64,000 bases of DNA, taken from contig NZ_FNLB01000006.1 in the NCBI RefSeq assembly GCF_900104145.1, forward strand, positions 2,492,501-2,556,500, read 5' to 3'. Both the position numbers and the translations under genes were made by a program. The DNA comes from Pseudovibrio sp. Tun.PSC04-5.I4. GTDB lineage: Bacteria > Pseudomonadota > Alphaproteobacteria > Rhizobiales > Stappiaceae. The notes under the pieces were generated by a model that saw only the letters and a program-made list of their open reading frames with translations, was not told the origin of the DNA and ran no database searches. Below are positions 1 to 8,301 of the stretch, piece after piece (positions within the stretch are counted from its first letter, which is position 1; every line of letters begins with the position of its first letter).

Positions 1-399
1 ATAATCAACTACATCCTGCACACGGTAATCTGTCTTCAACATCTCAATGATGTCGCTGCGTCTTTCTTTGCGACGGCTTTCAGCATGCATTGGGTAGATA
101 GCGACGTGCCCACCTGGATGGGTAGAAAACCAGTTGTTTGGAAACACTGAATCCGGTGTTTCTCTGGTTTTGTCATCAAACAAATGGACGTCAACACCTA
201 GCCTATTGAGCTCTTCAGCGGCTGTTGTGATTTCAACATACGCCTGTTCAGCCAGATCAATGTCCGCCTCTGTCTCACCAATGTGCTGGAAAGAGTTATC
301 CTGAGCCGTTTCCTTGTTCACGCTAAAGAACAAAGGCCGGACCATAACAACAGCAGAAGGAGCTTGAACTGAACGAAAATTGGGTTTGTGAATCGTCAT
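1..399 (-). CDS. ctlX: Citrulline-utilization hydrolase CtlX-like (arginine deiminase fold), N-terminal part
   Basis: The first 133 codons lie in the window; the rest runs off the left edge. The translation starts MTIHKPNF and carries signatures I know from the CtlX/dimethylargininase-related branch of the guanidine-modifying superfamily: VVMVRPLFF near the start, PDSVFPNNWFSTH around residues 82-95 (family substrate and active-site region), then YPMHAESRRKERR. Members act on citrulline, arginine or related guanidino or ureido compounds. The catalytic His and Cys would lie in the missing part, so activity cannot be judged. It diverges from the AsnC-type regulator at 666, a pairing often seen for amino-acid catabolic genes, so control by that regulator is likely. 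A broader amidinotransferase-family assignment is the alternative. Confidence 0.8.
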   Translation of the reverse strand, partial: MTIHKPNFRSVQAPSAVVMVRPLFFSVNKETAQDNSFQHIGETEADIDLAEQAYVEITTAAEELNRLGVDVHLFDDKTRETPDSVFPNNWFSTHPGGHVAIYPMHAESRRKERRSDIIEMLKTDYRVQDVVDY

Positions 400-569
400 T
401 TTTCTACTTCTTATTTGATGAGTTACACACCACAGCATTCGCCGGGCGCAGACAGTCCTTTGTTTTTGAGGAGAATTTTGAGCGTTACTTTGAACGTACC
501 AACAAGTGGTCACGTAACAGGTGATATTTGCCTCTGCTATCCCCCTCAAGATACCAGATGACCACCTCT

Positions 570-598
570 CTAGAAAAGTAACTAGAAAGCATGCTAGA
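570..598. promoter_or_regulatory. Triple CTAGA direct repeat, candidate operator
   Basis: CTAGA occurs at 570-574, 582-586 and 594-598, exactly 12 bp apart, within the divergent region between ctlX and the AsnC-type gene. The third copy lies about 68 bp before the chosen regulator start. The regular phasing suggests an operator, perhaps for autoregulation, but the 12 bp period is only close to one helical turn and binding is not shown. Confidence 0.35.
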
Positions 599-665
599 TA
601 ATATATACAAAATTATGTAAATATTGAGGCAAAACTATTCACTTTGTATAGGGCTATTGAACAAA

Positions 666-1124
666 ATGTCAGAAACTATGCACCCGGTTGCGGTTGCACC
701 TGCTGGATATGACCAGCTGGATCGTGATTTAATTGCCCTTCTTCGCAAAGATGGCCGGGCTCCGCTTTCCAAACTCGCTGACACACTGAAGGTATCTCGT
801 GGGACCGTGCAAAACCGATTAGACCGGCTCCTTTCCTCGGGTATTCTTATGGGATTCACCGTTCGAGTTAGGGAAGATTACGGACTGGACGGAATCCGCG
901 CGATCATGATGATTGAAGTTCAGGGGAAAGCGGCGAAATCTGTCATCAAGGTTTTGCATGGGATACCTGAAATACAAAGCCTTCATAGCATCAGCGGGTC
1001 CTGGGATCTTATCGCGAATATTCAAGCTGCCAACTTATCCGCATTTGATCGCGTTTTGAGCGAGGTTCGTATGGTTGATGGAATTTTGAACAGCAAGACC
1101 AGTATTTTGCTGAACTCAGTTTGA
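666..1124 (+). CDS. Lrp/AsnC family transcriptional regulator
   Basis: A 152-residue protein with the standard AsnC layout. An N-terminal helix-turn-helix begins at YDQLDRDLIALLRKDGR and includes the recognition region VSRGTVQNRLDRL (about residues 41-53). A RAM-type ligand-binding and oligomerisation domain follows, with GIPEIQSLHSISGSWDLIA. The ATG at 666 is chosen over an in-frame TTG at 624 because family proteins start close to the HTH; neither has a strong ribosome site. It diverges from the ctlX-like gene and is followed without a real gap by a quinone-reductase-like gene, so it probably senses an amino acid and controls ctlX. Family assignment is firm; the ligand is inferred. Confidence 0.9.
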   Translation: MSETMHPVAVAPAGYDQLDRDLIALLRKDGRAPLSKLADTLKVSRGTVQNRLDRLLSSGILMGFTVRVREDYGLDGIRAIMMIEVQGKAAKSVIKVLHGIPEIQSLHSISGSWDLIANIQAANLSAFDRVLSEVRMVDGILNSKTSILLNSV

Positions 1125-1138
1125 GCCGGAACACAAAA

Positions 1139-1732
1139 ATGCATGCTCTGATTGTCTATTGCCACCCCAACTCTGAAAGCTTCAGCAAAGCTGTGCTGGG
1201 ACAGGTGTTGGGTACACTTGATTACCAGCAAGTGACGTATGACGTGATTGATCTTTATGAAGAGGACTTTCAGCCTGTTTTGACCCACAGCGAGCTGGGT
1301 GGATATATGGACACCTCACAGAACCAACGCGGACTTGAACGGCATATTGAAGCGCTCCAACGATGCGATACGCTCATCTTTGTGTATCCCACTTGGTGGT
1401 ACGGATTACCGGCGATGATTAAAGGCTGGCTTGACCGTGTGTTTGTACCGGGAGTTGCTTTTAAACTGACGGAAGACGGTGCGATTAAACCAAGTTTGCA
1501 GAACATTAAGAAACTTGCCGTTTTTACCACCTGCGGTGCGCCAAAATGGCTTAGTTTCTTAATTGGTACTCCCGGCAAGAAGACCATATTGCGTGGAGTG
1601 CGTTTGCTTTGCAGCCCGTGGGTGAAAACCCGCTATGTTGCACATTATAATATGGACAGCTCCACAGCCAAATCCCGGCACCGGCACTTGCAAAAGATTG
1701 ACCGGAAAACACGAGGGCTTTGCAAAGCATAG
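1139..1732 (+). CDS. NAD(P)H dehydrogenase (quinone)-like flavodoxin-fold protein
   Basis: A 197-residue protein of the Flavodoxin_2 / NQO1-KefF type. It begins MHALIVYCHPNSESFSKAV, the usual first strand and FMN/FAD phosphate loop. It has the flavin-contacting segment FVYPTWWYGLPAMIKGWLDR near residues 83-102 and VFTTCGAPKWL further on. Such enzymes reduce quinones or related electrophiles with NAD(P)H. The ATG at 1139 fits the family N-terminus; an in-frame TTG at 1121 overlaps the stop of the AsnC gene, so co-transcription is likely in either case. A link to the upstream regulator is possible but unproven. The substrate is unknown. Confidence 0.85.
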   Translation: MHALIVYCHPNSESFSKAVLGQVLGTLDYQQVTYDVIDLYEEDFQPVLTHSELGGYMDTSQNQRGLERHIEALQRCDTLIFVYPTWWYGLPAMIKGWLDRVFVPGVAFKLTEDGAIKPSLQNIKKLAVFTTCGAPKWLSFLIGTPGKKTILRGVRLLCSPWVKTRYVAHYNMDSSTAKSRHRHLQKIDRKTRGLCKA

Positions 1733-1800
1733 CGACCGCTTCACTTTAGATTGGTGGCGCGGCGACGTTTGAGTGACTGACGATAACAAAGGTGCTCGCT

Positions 1801-2589
1801 ATGTTTCCTCATCGTTATTGGATGGATTTTAAAACCACCGATTTTGAGAATATCGACCCGCAAAAGACTATTGCCATTTTGCCAACAGCCTCGGTTGAGC
1901 AACACGGGCCGCATCTCCCTGTTGGAGTGGATAGCTACATCAACCAGGGTATGCTTGAAACCTTGTGTGCGCGGGCACCTGCCGCACCCGATTTTCGCAT
2001 TTTGCCCCTGCAATGCGTTGGCAAGGCCGATGAGCATATTCATGCCGCCGGAACCCTTTCGTTGAAAGCAGACACAGCTGCCAAATACTGGATTGATATT
2101 GGTATTTCGGTTGCCCGTTACGGCATACGCAAGATGATTATCGCCAACTCACACGGGGGTAATCTGGACCTGATTGGCATTGTGGCGCGTGAGCTTCGTA
2201 TTCGATGCAAAATGCTGGTTGGCAAGTGTCACTGGTCCAGTTTTGGAGCTCCCGATGGGTTGTATAGCGCAGATGAGCTGAAATTTGGCGTGCATGGAGG
2301 GGATGAAGAAACATCTTTGATGCTGCACTTTCGCCCTGGCCTTGTGGACATGCAGCACGCGCAGGATTTTCGGTCCTCTGCGCAGGATCTGGATGAAAAC
2401 GCACATCTTGGACCCACGGGCTTGCCTTCTTATGGCTGGATCACCTCTGATCTGAACCCCCATGGCACTGTTGGCAACGCAGCCAATGCAAGCTCAGAAA
2501 AAGGCCGGCGCACCGCAGAGCATCAGGTTGATGGATTTATTGAGTTTTTGCAGGAGACTGCGAACTTCGATATTGACCGATTTAATTGA
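1801..2589 (+). CDS. Creatininase family amidohydrolase
   Basis: A 262-residue protein of the creatininase / creatinine amidohydrolase family. It shows the first metal-binding motif SVEQHGPHLPVGVDSY near residues 33-48 and the second, IANSHGGN, near 117-124, with a further acidic stretch HGGDEETSLML. The family uses a binuclear metal centre to open cyclic amides; besides creatinine it includes enzymes for formamidopyrimidine (ArfB-like) and mycofactocin substrates, so the substrate is not set by homology. The ATG at 1801 is preceded by AAAGG at a good distance. It follows the flavodoxin-fold gene on the same strand with a 68 bp gap. Confidence 0.9.
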   Translation: MFPHRYWMDFKTTDFENIDPQKTIAILPTASVEQHGPHLPVGVDSYINQGMLETLCARAPAAPDFRILPLQCVGKADEHIHAAGTLSLKADTAAKYWIDIGISVARYGIRKMIIANSHGGNLDLIGIVARELRIRCKMLVGKCHWSSFGAPDGLYSADELKFGVHGGDEETSLMLHFRPGLVDMQHAQDFRSSAQDLDENAHLGPTGLPSYGWITSDLNPHGTVGNAANASSEKGRRTAEHQVDGFIEFLQETANFDIDRFN

Positions 2590-2721
2590 GGGAGAGCACC
2601 CCCAAATAACCATGGCTGCTGGCTAAGCGGTATGGTTATATACTGCTCTTCCTATCCAACTGTTTGGCTGCCTATTTTTATATATTCACTTTATGTGTGT
2701 TTGTGTCTGGAGATATTTTCC

Positions 2722-3930
2722 GTGCGAATTTTGAGAATGCTTTCTGTTTTTGTTTTATTGGCGGTCTGTTTCCCTTCACTCGCGCCCGCACAAGACGGTT
2801 TGAGCCTAAGTGGCAGTGAGCGATGGCTGGTTGTTGCAAGCCGTCAGGATTCTGCTCAAGCCATTCAAATTGCAAAGGACCACCGCGAGGCCCTGCAAGG
2901 CACGCCGTTTGAAAACAAACTGCGTGTTGTGCTTTCCAAAAACGGCTGGTTTGGCGTGGTGATTGGACCCGTTCCATTCAAAAGCATTCGTCTTGCTAAA
3001 CAGAAGCTTTCAATCTCCCTTGCAGATGATGCCTATCTTTCTCGCGGAAAGCGGTATGTTGAAACTGTCTGGATGCCTAAATTGTATCTTTATGGGGATT
3101 TTGAAAGCCAGAAACGACACAGTTTTGAGTTGGAGGGGTTGCGTATTGCTGCCGAGCTGGTTGTTTCGCAAACTGACAAAACCGATGAGTTTTCCAAAAC
3201 CTCCAAGATACGCGTGGATGGCTGGACCGGAGATGCCAAGGCTTTCTCGTTTGAAACCCAAGCCGAATACCGGCCCGATTTTGGCCAATCCGTAGACTTT
3301 ATCCGCCTTGCTGCCGAGACCGATTACCCGCAGGTTGTCATCAAGCAATTTACTGGTGGCGCGCATTGTTGCATTGAACAAAGCATCATCACGCAAAACC
3401 GCGATGGCCACTGGATGATGATTAATGGCAGTGTTTTGGATGGTGGCTATGGGTATGACTATGACGACCTTGATGGGGACGGTTTTCCTGAGCTTATGAG
3501 CCGTGACAACAGCTTTTTGTACTTATTCGCCTCGTATGCCGGGAGCTTTGCGCCTCTGTTTATCGAAAAGCTGAATTTTGATGAGTTGACGAATGTGAAC
3601 AGAGACCCCGCCTACAAAAAGGAGTTTCAGACCGAGTTGACGCAACTGGAAGAGATGGCCAATTCAAATAAGGCCCTATGGAAAGAGAACGGGTTTCTGG
3701 CAGCATGGGCTGCTGTGCGTGCGCGACTTGGCGACGGCGCACAGGCGGTTTTGGATGCATCAACGCTCAGCTCAGGTGACGCAAACGGTTTTCAGAACCG
3801 GGTTTGCCCCGATGGATCGCCGCTTGGAAGCTGTGAGTATGATGATGGGGTGGATCTACCGTTTTCGCTCGGCCTCATGGTGCATTTGATGGAGCGCGGG
3901 TATCTCACTGCACCGGCCCGTGCTGATTAG
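2722..3930 (+). CDS. Exported protein with SPOR-like region and acidic DxDxDG motif
   Basis: About 402 residues. The GTG at 2722, with GGAG eight bases upstream, gives a clean Sec signal peptide (RILRMLSVFVLLAVCFPSLA, cleavage near PAQ-DG); longer in-frame starts add an unlikely N-terminus. Residues about 33-97 (RWLVVASRQD to VVIGPVPF) resemble a SPOR or SPOR-like fold that binds peptidoglycan. A middle domain holds a Cys pair, FTGGAHCCIEQ, followed by DYDDLDGDGFPEL (about 243-257), resembling a Ca-binding EF-hand-like or FG-GAP-type loop. The C-terminus has a second Cys pair. I do not recognise the whole protein; a periplasmic role near the cell wall is inferred. Confidence 0.75.
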   Translation: MRILRMLSVFVLLAVCFPSLAPAQDGLSLSGSERWLVVASRQDSAQAIQIAKDHREALQGTPFENKLRVVLSKNGWFGVVIGPVPFKSIRLAKQKLSISLADDAYLSRGKRYVETVWMPKLYLYGDFESQKRHSFELEGLRIAAELVVSQTDKTDEFSKTSKIRVDGWTGDAKAFSFETQAEYRPDFGQSVDFIRLAAETDYPQVVIKQFTGGAHCCIEQSIITQNRDGHWMMINGSVLDGGYGYDYDDLDGDGFPELMSRDNSFLYLFASYAGSFAPLFIEKLNFDELTNVNRDPAYKKEFQTELTQLEEMANSNKALWKENGFLAAWAAVRARLGDGAQAVLDASTLSSGDANGFQNRVCPDGSPLGSCEYDDGVDLPFSLGLMVHLMERGYLTAPARAD

Positions 3931-4046
3931 CTTCTAGGCGGCGGCTCTTTAAGGTAGTTTGCCATGAGGTTGGATCGCTTGACCTGCTTTATCGCGCTGG
4001 TTTTACGTCTTTGTTCTCAGCCGTAACCGCTTTTCGGGGCTGTACG

Positions 4047-4703
4047 CTAGTTAAAGCTCATACGGGGCCACATCGCTTCGACGCGGCGCAGTTTGTAGAG
4101 GTAATATTCCTCATCGCAGTATCCAGTGTTGCGTTCCATTTTCATGGAGAACAGCAGGGAGAGCCCATATGGAGCAAGGAACGAGAGTCTGCCGTTGGCT
4201 TCCATTCGCGCACCAACTGCATAGGTTTGCACCGGGTCTTTGACCAAAGCCTCTGCTGTGCAGCTCACCTGCGTGCCGTTGCCCAGCGTCCCCTTCTCAT
4301 GATTCACATAAGCGCCAGCGTGATTGGAGAGGTGGACCTGATAAGGACCTGAACCAAGGATCTGGCGCATGTGGCGCAGATAGGTGACTTCTTTCTCCAG
4401 AGCGTTTGGCGAGGGATCGTAATAAGTGACGTAGAGTTGATGGTTGCCAGCCAATGCCGGCGCGCCTTGAAGTGCAGTCCAAAGGGGCCACGCGATACTT
4501 GGGCCAGAGACGCACCAGTCCGGCAGCTTGAGCGAGCCTATGCCTTTCATGGCGGAAATCAGATTTGAGTTGGTTCTCAGGATCAGTTCGAGAACGCGTT
4601 TACGGTCATCCTCACTGGTGTTGTGAGGATCTGCCAAAGCATTCTGGTTCAAGAACTCCAGATTTTCGCTCGCAAGAACTGATTGACGCATTGTTTTACG
4701 CAT
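4047..4703 (-). CDS. Nucleotidyltransferase-fold protein (DUF925-type) with decayed active site
   Basis: A 218-residue paralogue of the next gene. Aligned segments include WCVSGPSIAWPLWTALQG, matching WLASGAIYQSVWNALTG, and FLAPYGLSLLFSMKMERN, matching EAPFGLEAIFQMQMLPN. Where the neighbour has the family metal-binding motif IKDYDLIYHD, this copy has HQLYVTYYDP, so the paired aspartates are lost. The following LWFP and DYPK regions are also changed. It may be a non-catalytic regulator or a gene under decay, though its frame is intact. The ATG at 4703 is preferred; a second ATG lies four codons inside. It lies 150 bp downstream of its paralogue on the same strand. Confidence 0.75.
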   Translation of the reverse strand: MRKTMRQSVLASENLEFLNQNALADPHNTSEDDRKRVLELILRTNSNLISAMKGIGSLKLPDWCVSGPSIAWPLWTALQGAPALAGNHQLYVTYYDPSPNALEKEVTYLRHMRQILGSGPYQVHLSNHAGAYVNHEKGTLGNGTQVSCTAEALVKDPVQTYAVGARMEANGRLSFLAPYGLSLLFSMKMERNTGYCDEEYYLYKLRRVEAMWPRMSFN

Positions 4704-4853
4704 AGCCGTGAAGACGCCTGCACCGGTTTATTTCTATTCTATCTAACTACTAAAATATTCCAATGAGATAATCCATTGGGCGGATGGGCGTTTGGTAAAC
4801 AATATTGCGGATCAATCACAAGCGCAAATGATAATTCTCCTGCGTGTCCCTTG

Positions 4854-5534
4854 TCAATCTTCCCAAGGCAGGACCTGAAGCTCCGGCCAGTTTTCCGCAA
4901 GGCGCTGACCTTTGCGGAGGAAAGTATTCCGGTTGGGCAACACGGGGTTGGGCAGCATTTGCATCTGGAAGATAGCTTCCAGCCCGAACGGTGCTTCAAT
5001 CTGCAGGCGGTCATCCTCATGCAGACGAGCGGCGACGGCGTGGGTTTTGGAGGCGTAGTAGAGCAGCGATTCCAGTGAGCAACCGAGCTTGGGGTAGTCG
5101 ATGCCGAAATGCTGCGGGAACCAAAGGTGCACCCGCGCCTGGTTGCGAATCTCCACCGGCAGACCCAGCGGTGCGCAGGCGGTGGTGAGCTGGGTGATGA
5201 TGCGGTCCTCGGCCTCATAGGAGAGATCCGTCTCGTCGTGGTAGATCAGGTCGTAATCTTTGATGCCGTGGTTTGGATCCCTGCCCGTCAACGCGTTCCA
5301 TACGCTTTGGTAGATCGCCCCGGATGCCAGCCATGCATCTGGCAACTGAGCATCTCGTAGGATCTTCAGCAGATCATTGAGGATTGTGGAGCGGATGACT
5401 TCCTCAATGAAGTACACGCGCCCCTGCTCACCTGCGCCGTAGTGAACAGGGGAAACGCGTGTTGGCAAGGAGGTGATCTTCTCCTTGGGAGTGGGTTTGG
5501 CCGATGAGAACGACTTACTTACTAAGGCTGTCAT
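4854..5534 (-). CDS. Nucleotidyltransferase family protein (DUF925)
   Basis: A 226-residue protein of the bacterial DUF925 / NTP_transf nucleotidyltransferase-like family. The family core WLASGAIYQSVWNALTG is followed by GIKDYDLIYHDETDLSYEAE with the D-x-D metal motif, then VHLWFPQHFGIDYPKL and the C-terminal EAPFGLEAIF block. Members are predicted nucleotidyltransferases without an established substrate. The start at 5534 lacks a strong ribosome site and the first 35 residues look poorly conserved, so the true start could be internal. It lies upstream of the degenerate paralogue on the same strand, making an unequal tandem pair. Confidence 0.85.
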   Translation of the reverse strand: MTALVSKSFSSAKPTPKEKITSLPTRVSPVHYGAGEQGRVYFIEEVIRSTILNDLLKILRDAQLPDAWLASGAIYQSVWNALTGRDPNHGIKDYDLIYHDETDLSYEAEDRIITQLTTACAPLGLPVEIRNQARVHLWFPQHFGIDYPKLGCSLESLLYYASKTHAVAARLHEDDRLQIEAPFGLEAIFQMQMLPNPVLPNRNTFLRKGQRLAENWPELQVLPWED

Positions 5535-5925
5535 AAAAACAAATAGTCTTGCTTGAGAAATGGAGATGAATCGTTGTGGCGAGTTGGAACAAAAAAAGAA
5601 TTAATGTAGTACATATGAAGAACATTATGGTTGTACGTCTGCTAAATCAATCCATGTAAATTTGGGGCTTGTCCTTCTCTGGTAATTGACAGGTAGATTC
5701 GCTCTTGAAACGTGCGGGGTGAAGCTTTACGGGAAAGGTGTGGATAGGGATTAATACCTTCCGCCAGAAATCTCGTTCTGACGTCGCGCTTTTCGTCCTA
5801 AGTGCTACTTCCCTGAGATACGTAATTATGCGAGATCGGCGCAGGCCACACTTTTGTCTTGAGATCCTGCACCAATGGGTTTTAAACCGGAACCGCGCAG
5901 CCTTTCGACCATACGGAGCACGATT
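5535..5925. other. Gene-free stretch upstream of pyrC
   Basis: This 391 bp region separates the divergent nucleotidyltransferase gene and pyrC. I see no credible reading frame, RNA gene or terminator. It must hold the two divergent promoters. The ribosome site ACGGAGCACG just before the pyrC ATG is the only element I can point to. Confidence 0.6.
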
Positions 5926-6972
5926 ATGACTGAGACCCGCCTGACCCTTCGACGGCCAGATGACTGGCACCTGCACTTACGCGATGGTGACATGTTGGAG
6001 TCAGTTCTTCCCTCCACCTCCGAGAATTTTGGCCGCGCCATCATCATGCCCAATCTGGTGCCACCTGTTGTGACCAGCGCCGATGCTGCCAGCTACAAGC
6101 GGCGCATTCTGGCTGCGATGCCTGAAGGCCACGCCTTTACCCCGTTGATGACCCTGTACCTGACTGAGACGACAGATGCGGATGATTTGGAAGCGGCTGC
6201 AAAATCCGGCCTTATCTCTGCGGTGAAACTGTACCCTGCGGGCGCGACCACCAACTCCCAAAGCGGCGTGACTGATTTTGACAAGGTGGCCGGTGTACTG
6301 GAGCGCATGGCTGAGATCGGCCTGCCTTTGCTCGTACACGGCGAAGTCACCAGTTCAGATGTGGACATTTTCGATCGGGAAGCGGTGTTCATTGAAACCG
6401 TGCTTGATCCGATCCGCCGCAAGTTCCCGAAACTGAAGGTGGTTATGGAGCACATCACCACGGAGGAAGGCGTCAACTACGCTAAATCCGGTGGGGGCAC
6501 TCTGGCTGCGACCATCACCACGCATCACCTGATCATCAACCGCAACGACATTCTCGTTGGTGGTATCAAGCCGCATTTCTACTGTCTGCCCGTGGCAAAA
6601 CGCGAGAAGCATCGCCTTGCCTTGCGCGCAGCTGCCACTTCCGGGGATGCGCGTTTCTTCCTTGGTACGGACAGTGCACCGCATCTTGACCAGAACAAGC
6701 TTTGCGAATGTGGCTGCGCGGGTATCTTCACTGCCGTCAACACCATGAGCTGTCTGGCGCATGTGTTTGAAGAGGAAGGCGCGCTGGATAAGCTGGAAGC
6801 GTTTACCTCACTCAACGGCCCTGCGTTTTATGGTCTGGCTCCCAATGAGGCGACGATAGATCTGGTGAAGATGAGCGAGAAGGTGAGTTATCCGCCTCAC
6901 ATTCCAACACCGGATGGGCCGGTAACCGTTTTCAATCCGGGATATGATTTATTCTGGAAGGTTGAAAACTAA
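5926..6972 (+). CDS. pyrC: Dihydroorotase
   Basis: Converts N-carbamoyl-aspartate to dihydroorotate in de novo pyrimidine synthesis. The 348-residue length equals the type II enzyme of E. coli. Visible landmarks are the N-terminal RRPDDWHLHLRDGDML with the HxH zinc ligands and the RAIIMPNLVPPV segment. SAVKLYPAGATTNS holds the lysine that is carboxylated to bridge the two zincs. Later come VVMEHITT, TTHHLIINRND and the catalytic-Asp segment FFLGTDSAPH. The ATG at 5926 is preferred over an upstream in-frame start because it matches the family N-terminus and follows GGAG. pyrE lies about 140 bp downstream on the same strand, so they may share a transcript. Confidence 0.97.
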   Translation: MTETRLTLRRPDDWHLHLRDGDMLESVLPSTSENFGRAIIMPNLVPPVVTSADAASYKRRILAAMPEGHAFTPLMTLYLTETTDADDLEAAAKSGLISAVKLYPAGATTNSQSGVTDFDKVAGVLERMAEIGLPLLVHGEVTSSDVDIFDREAVFIETVLDPIRRKFPKLKVVMEHITTEEGVNYAKSGGGTLAATITTHHLIINRNDILVGGIKPHFYCLPVAKREKHRLALRAAATSGDARFFLGTDSAPHLDQNKLCECGCAGIFTAVNTMSCLAHVFEEEGALDKLEAFTSLNGPAFYGLAPNEATIDLVKMSEKVSYPPHIPTPDGPVTVFNPGYDLFWKVEN

Positions 6973-7115
6973 ATAGAAGTTTCAAAGCAGTTTGCACCTA
7001 ATATGGCCGGGGCAAGCTGCTTTTTCTTAATGAACAGACGCGTGTTTTGAGAGAGGCCCAAAGCCTTTTTTTCAAGGCGCGTTTTTGGCCACCTACTGTG
7101 ACTAGAGGGACCGCG

Positions 7116-7811
7116 ATGTTTTCCAATTCTTTTCCTGACCGTGAAGTGATGGCGGAACTTACCGCTAAAATGCTTATGGAAATCAAGGCGGTGAACTTCC
7201 GTCCAGAAGAGCCGTACATTCTGGCATCTGGCCTTGCGAGCCCGGTTTACATTGACTGCCGCAAATTGATCTCCTACCCGCGTATTCGCGGCACCGTGAT
7301 GGAGTTTGCTGTGGCAACTCTGCTGCGTGATGCTGGCTTTGAAAAATTTGACGCCATTGCAGGCGGCGAGACGGCTGGTATTCCGTTTGCTGCATGGATT
7401 GCCGATAAAATGGCGCTGCCAATGCAATACGTGCGCAAAAAGCCAAAGGGCTATGGCCGTGATGCGCAGATTGAGGGCGACATTCACGAGGGTCAGAACG
7501 TGCTGCTGGTGGAAGACCTGACCACCGATGGCGGCTCCAAGATCAAGTTTTGTGAAGCACTGCGCACTGCTGGTGCCGAAGTGACTGACACTCTGGTGGT
7601 GTTTTACTACGACATCTTCCCGGGGACGAAGGCAAAGCTGGCAGAGCACGGCGTAAACCTGCACTACCTTGCCACATGGCATGACATTTTGAAGGTGTGC
7701 CGCACCAACAACTACTTCACCCCTGAAAAGCTAAATGAAGTAGAAAAATTCCTACACAACCCACTGGAATGGTCCGCAGCCAACGGCGGCGTGAGCGAGC
7801 TACCGCTCTAG
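7116..7811 (+). CDS. pyrE: Orotate phosphoribosyltransferase
   Basis: Converts orotate and PRPP to OMP, two steps after PyrC. The protein is 231 residues long. It shows the substrate-entry segment ILASGLASPVYIDCRKLISY (about 33-52), AGGETAGIPFAAWIA and KKPKGYGRDAQIEG, which corresponds to the flexible loop. The PRPP-binding signature VLLVEDLTTDGGSK follows. The ATG at 7116 fits alphaproteobacterial PyrE starts. It is followed by a strong terminator at 7847. Its last 25 or so codons and the terminator also occur as a degenerate stray copy near 11.05-11.19 kb. Confidence 0.97.
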   Translation: MFSNSFPDREVMAELTAKMLMEIKAVNFRPEEPYILASGLASPVYIDCRKLISYPRIRGTVMEFAVATLLRDAGFEKFDAIAGGETAGIPFAAWIADKMALPMQYVRKKPKGYGRDAQIEGDIHEGQNVLLVEDLTTDGGSKIKFCEALRTAGAEVTDTLVVFYYDIFPGTKAKLAEHGVNLHYLATWHDILKVCRTNNYFTPEKLNEVEKFLHNPLEWSAANGGVSELPL

Positions 7812-7846
7812 AGCCGGTTCGTGCAATCAAATTATTGAACTTTAAA

Positions 7847-7876
7847 ACGCAGGGCACCCACCCTGCGTCTTTTTTT
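7847..7876 (+). terminator. Rho-independent terminator of pyrE
   Basis: Stem ACGCAGGG (7847-7854) pairs with CCCTGCGT (7861-7868) across a six-base loop and is followed by CT7. It sits 36 bp after the pyrE stop. The T run overlaps the end of the converging gene at 7875. Confidence 0.9.
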
Positions 7877-8300
7877 AGTTTTTTAACAATGCTTCCGGGG
7901 CTTTGAGAGTATTGGGAAGCGTATCAAGGTAACCCTTTACTGCCTCTCCCAATTTTGTGAGGCTGGATGCGGGCCTTCCAAGAATGTCGAAGCGAACAAT
8001 CTGCCCTTTTTCATTGAACTCCACGATGTCAGCGGCATGAATGTCAGCGTCCCCAACACGAGCTTTAAATTCCAAAACGGCTGAGCCGCCGCGTATCCAA
8101 TAGCGACCGTAATGGAAATCTTTTGTGACTTGAGAAAAGGCAGAGAATACAGCCATGACTTCCCGAATGCCTTTGACTTCATTTTCCAAAAAAGGAGAGT
8201 ACACAACCACTTCAGGCGCCAGCAGTGCAGTCACTTTCTTTACATCTTTTGCCTCTGCGGAGGCGATCCAGTTTTGCAATAAAGTTTCGACTTTAGACAT
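7875..8300 (-). CDS. SnoaL/NTF2-like small protein
   Basis: A 141-residue protein beginning MSKVETLLQNWIASAEAKD. The middle part (ALLAPEVVVYSPFLENEVKG, AVFSAFSQVTKDFHYGRYW, ADIVEFNEKGQIVRFDIL) has the pattern of cone-shaped alpha+beta NTF2/SnoaL proteins, in which a central cavity binds a hydrophobic ligand or acts as a small isomerase or hydrolase. The ATG at 8300 has AGGAGAAG upstream, better than a longer in-frame start at 8315. It follows the metallo-hydrolase gene with no gap, so the two form an operon divergent from the GlxA-type regulator. The ligand is unknown. Confidence 0.8.
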   Translation of the reverse strand: MSKVETLLQNWIASAEAKDVKKVTALLAPEVVVYSPFLENEVKGIREVMAVFSAFSQVTKDFHYGRYWIRGGSAVLEFKARVGDADIHAADIVEFNEKGQIVRFDILGRPASSLTKLGEAVKGYLDTLPNTLKAPEALLKN

Positions 8301-8301
8301 T

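Noticed and set aside
624..665. TTG start 14 codons before the AsnC-type ATG
   Set aside because: No ribosome site, and the family N-terminus lies close to the HTH.
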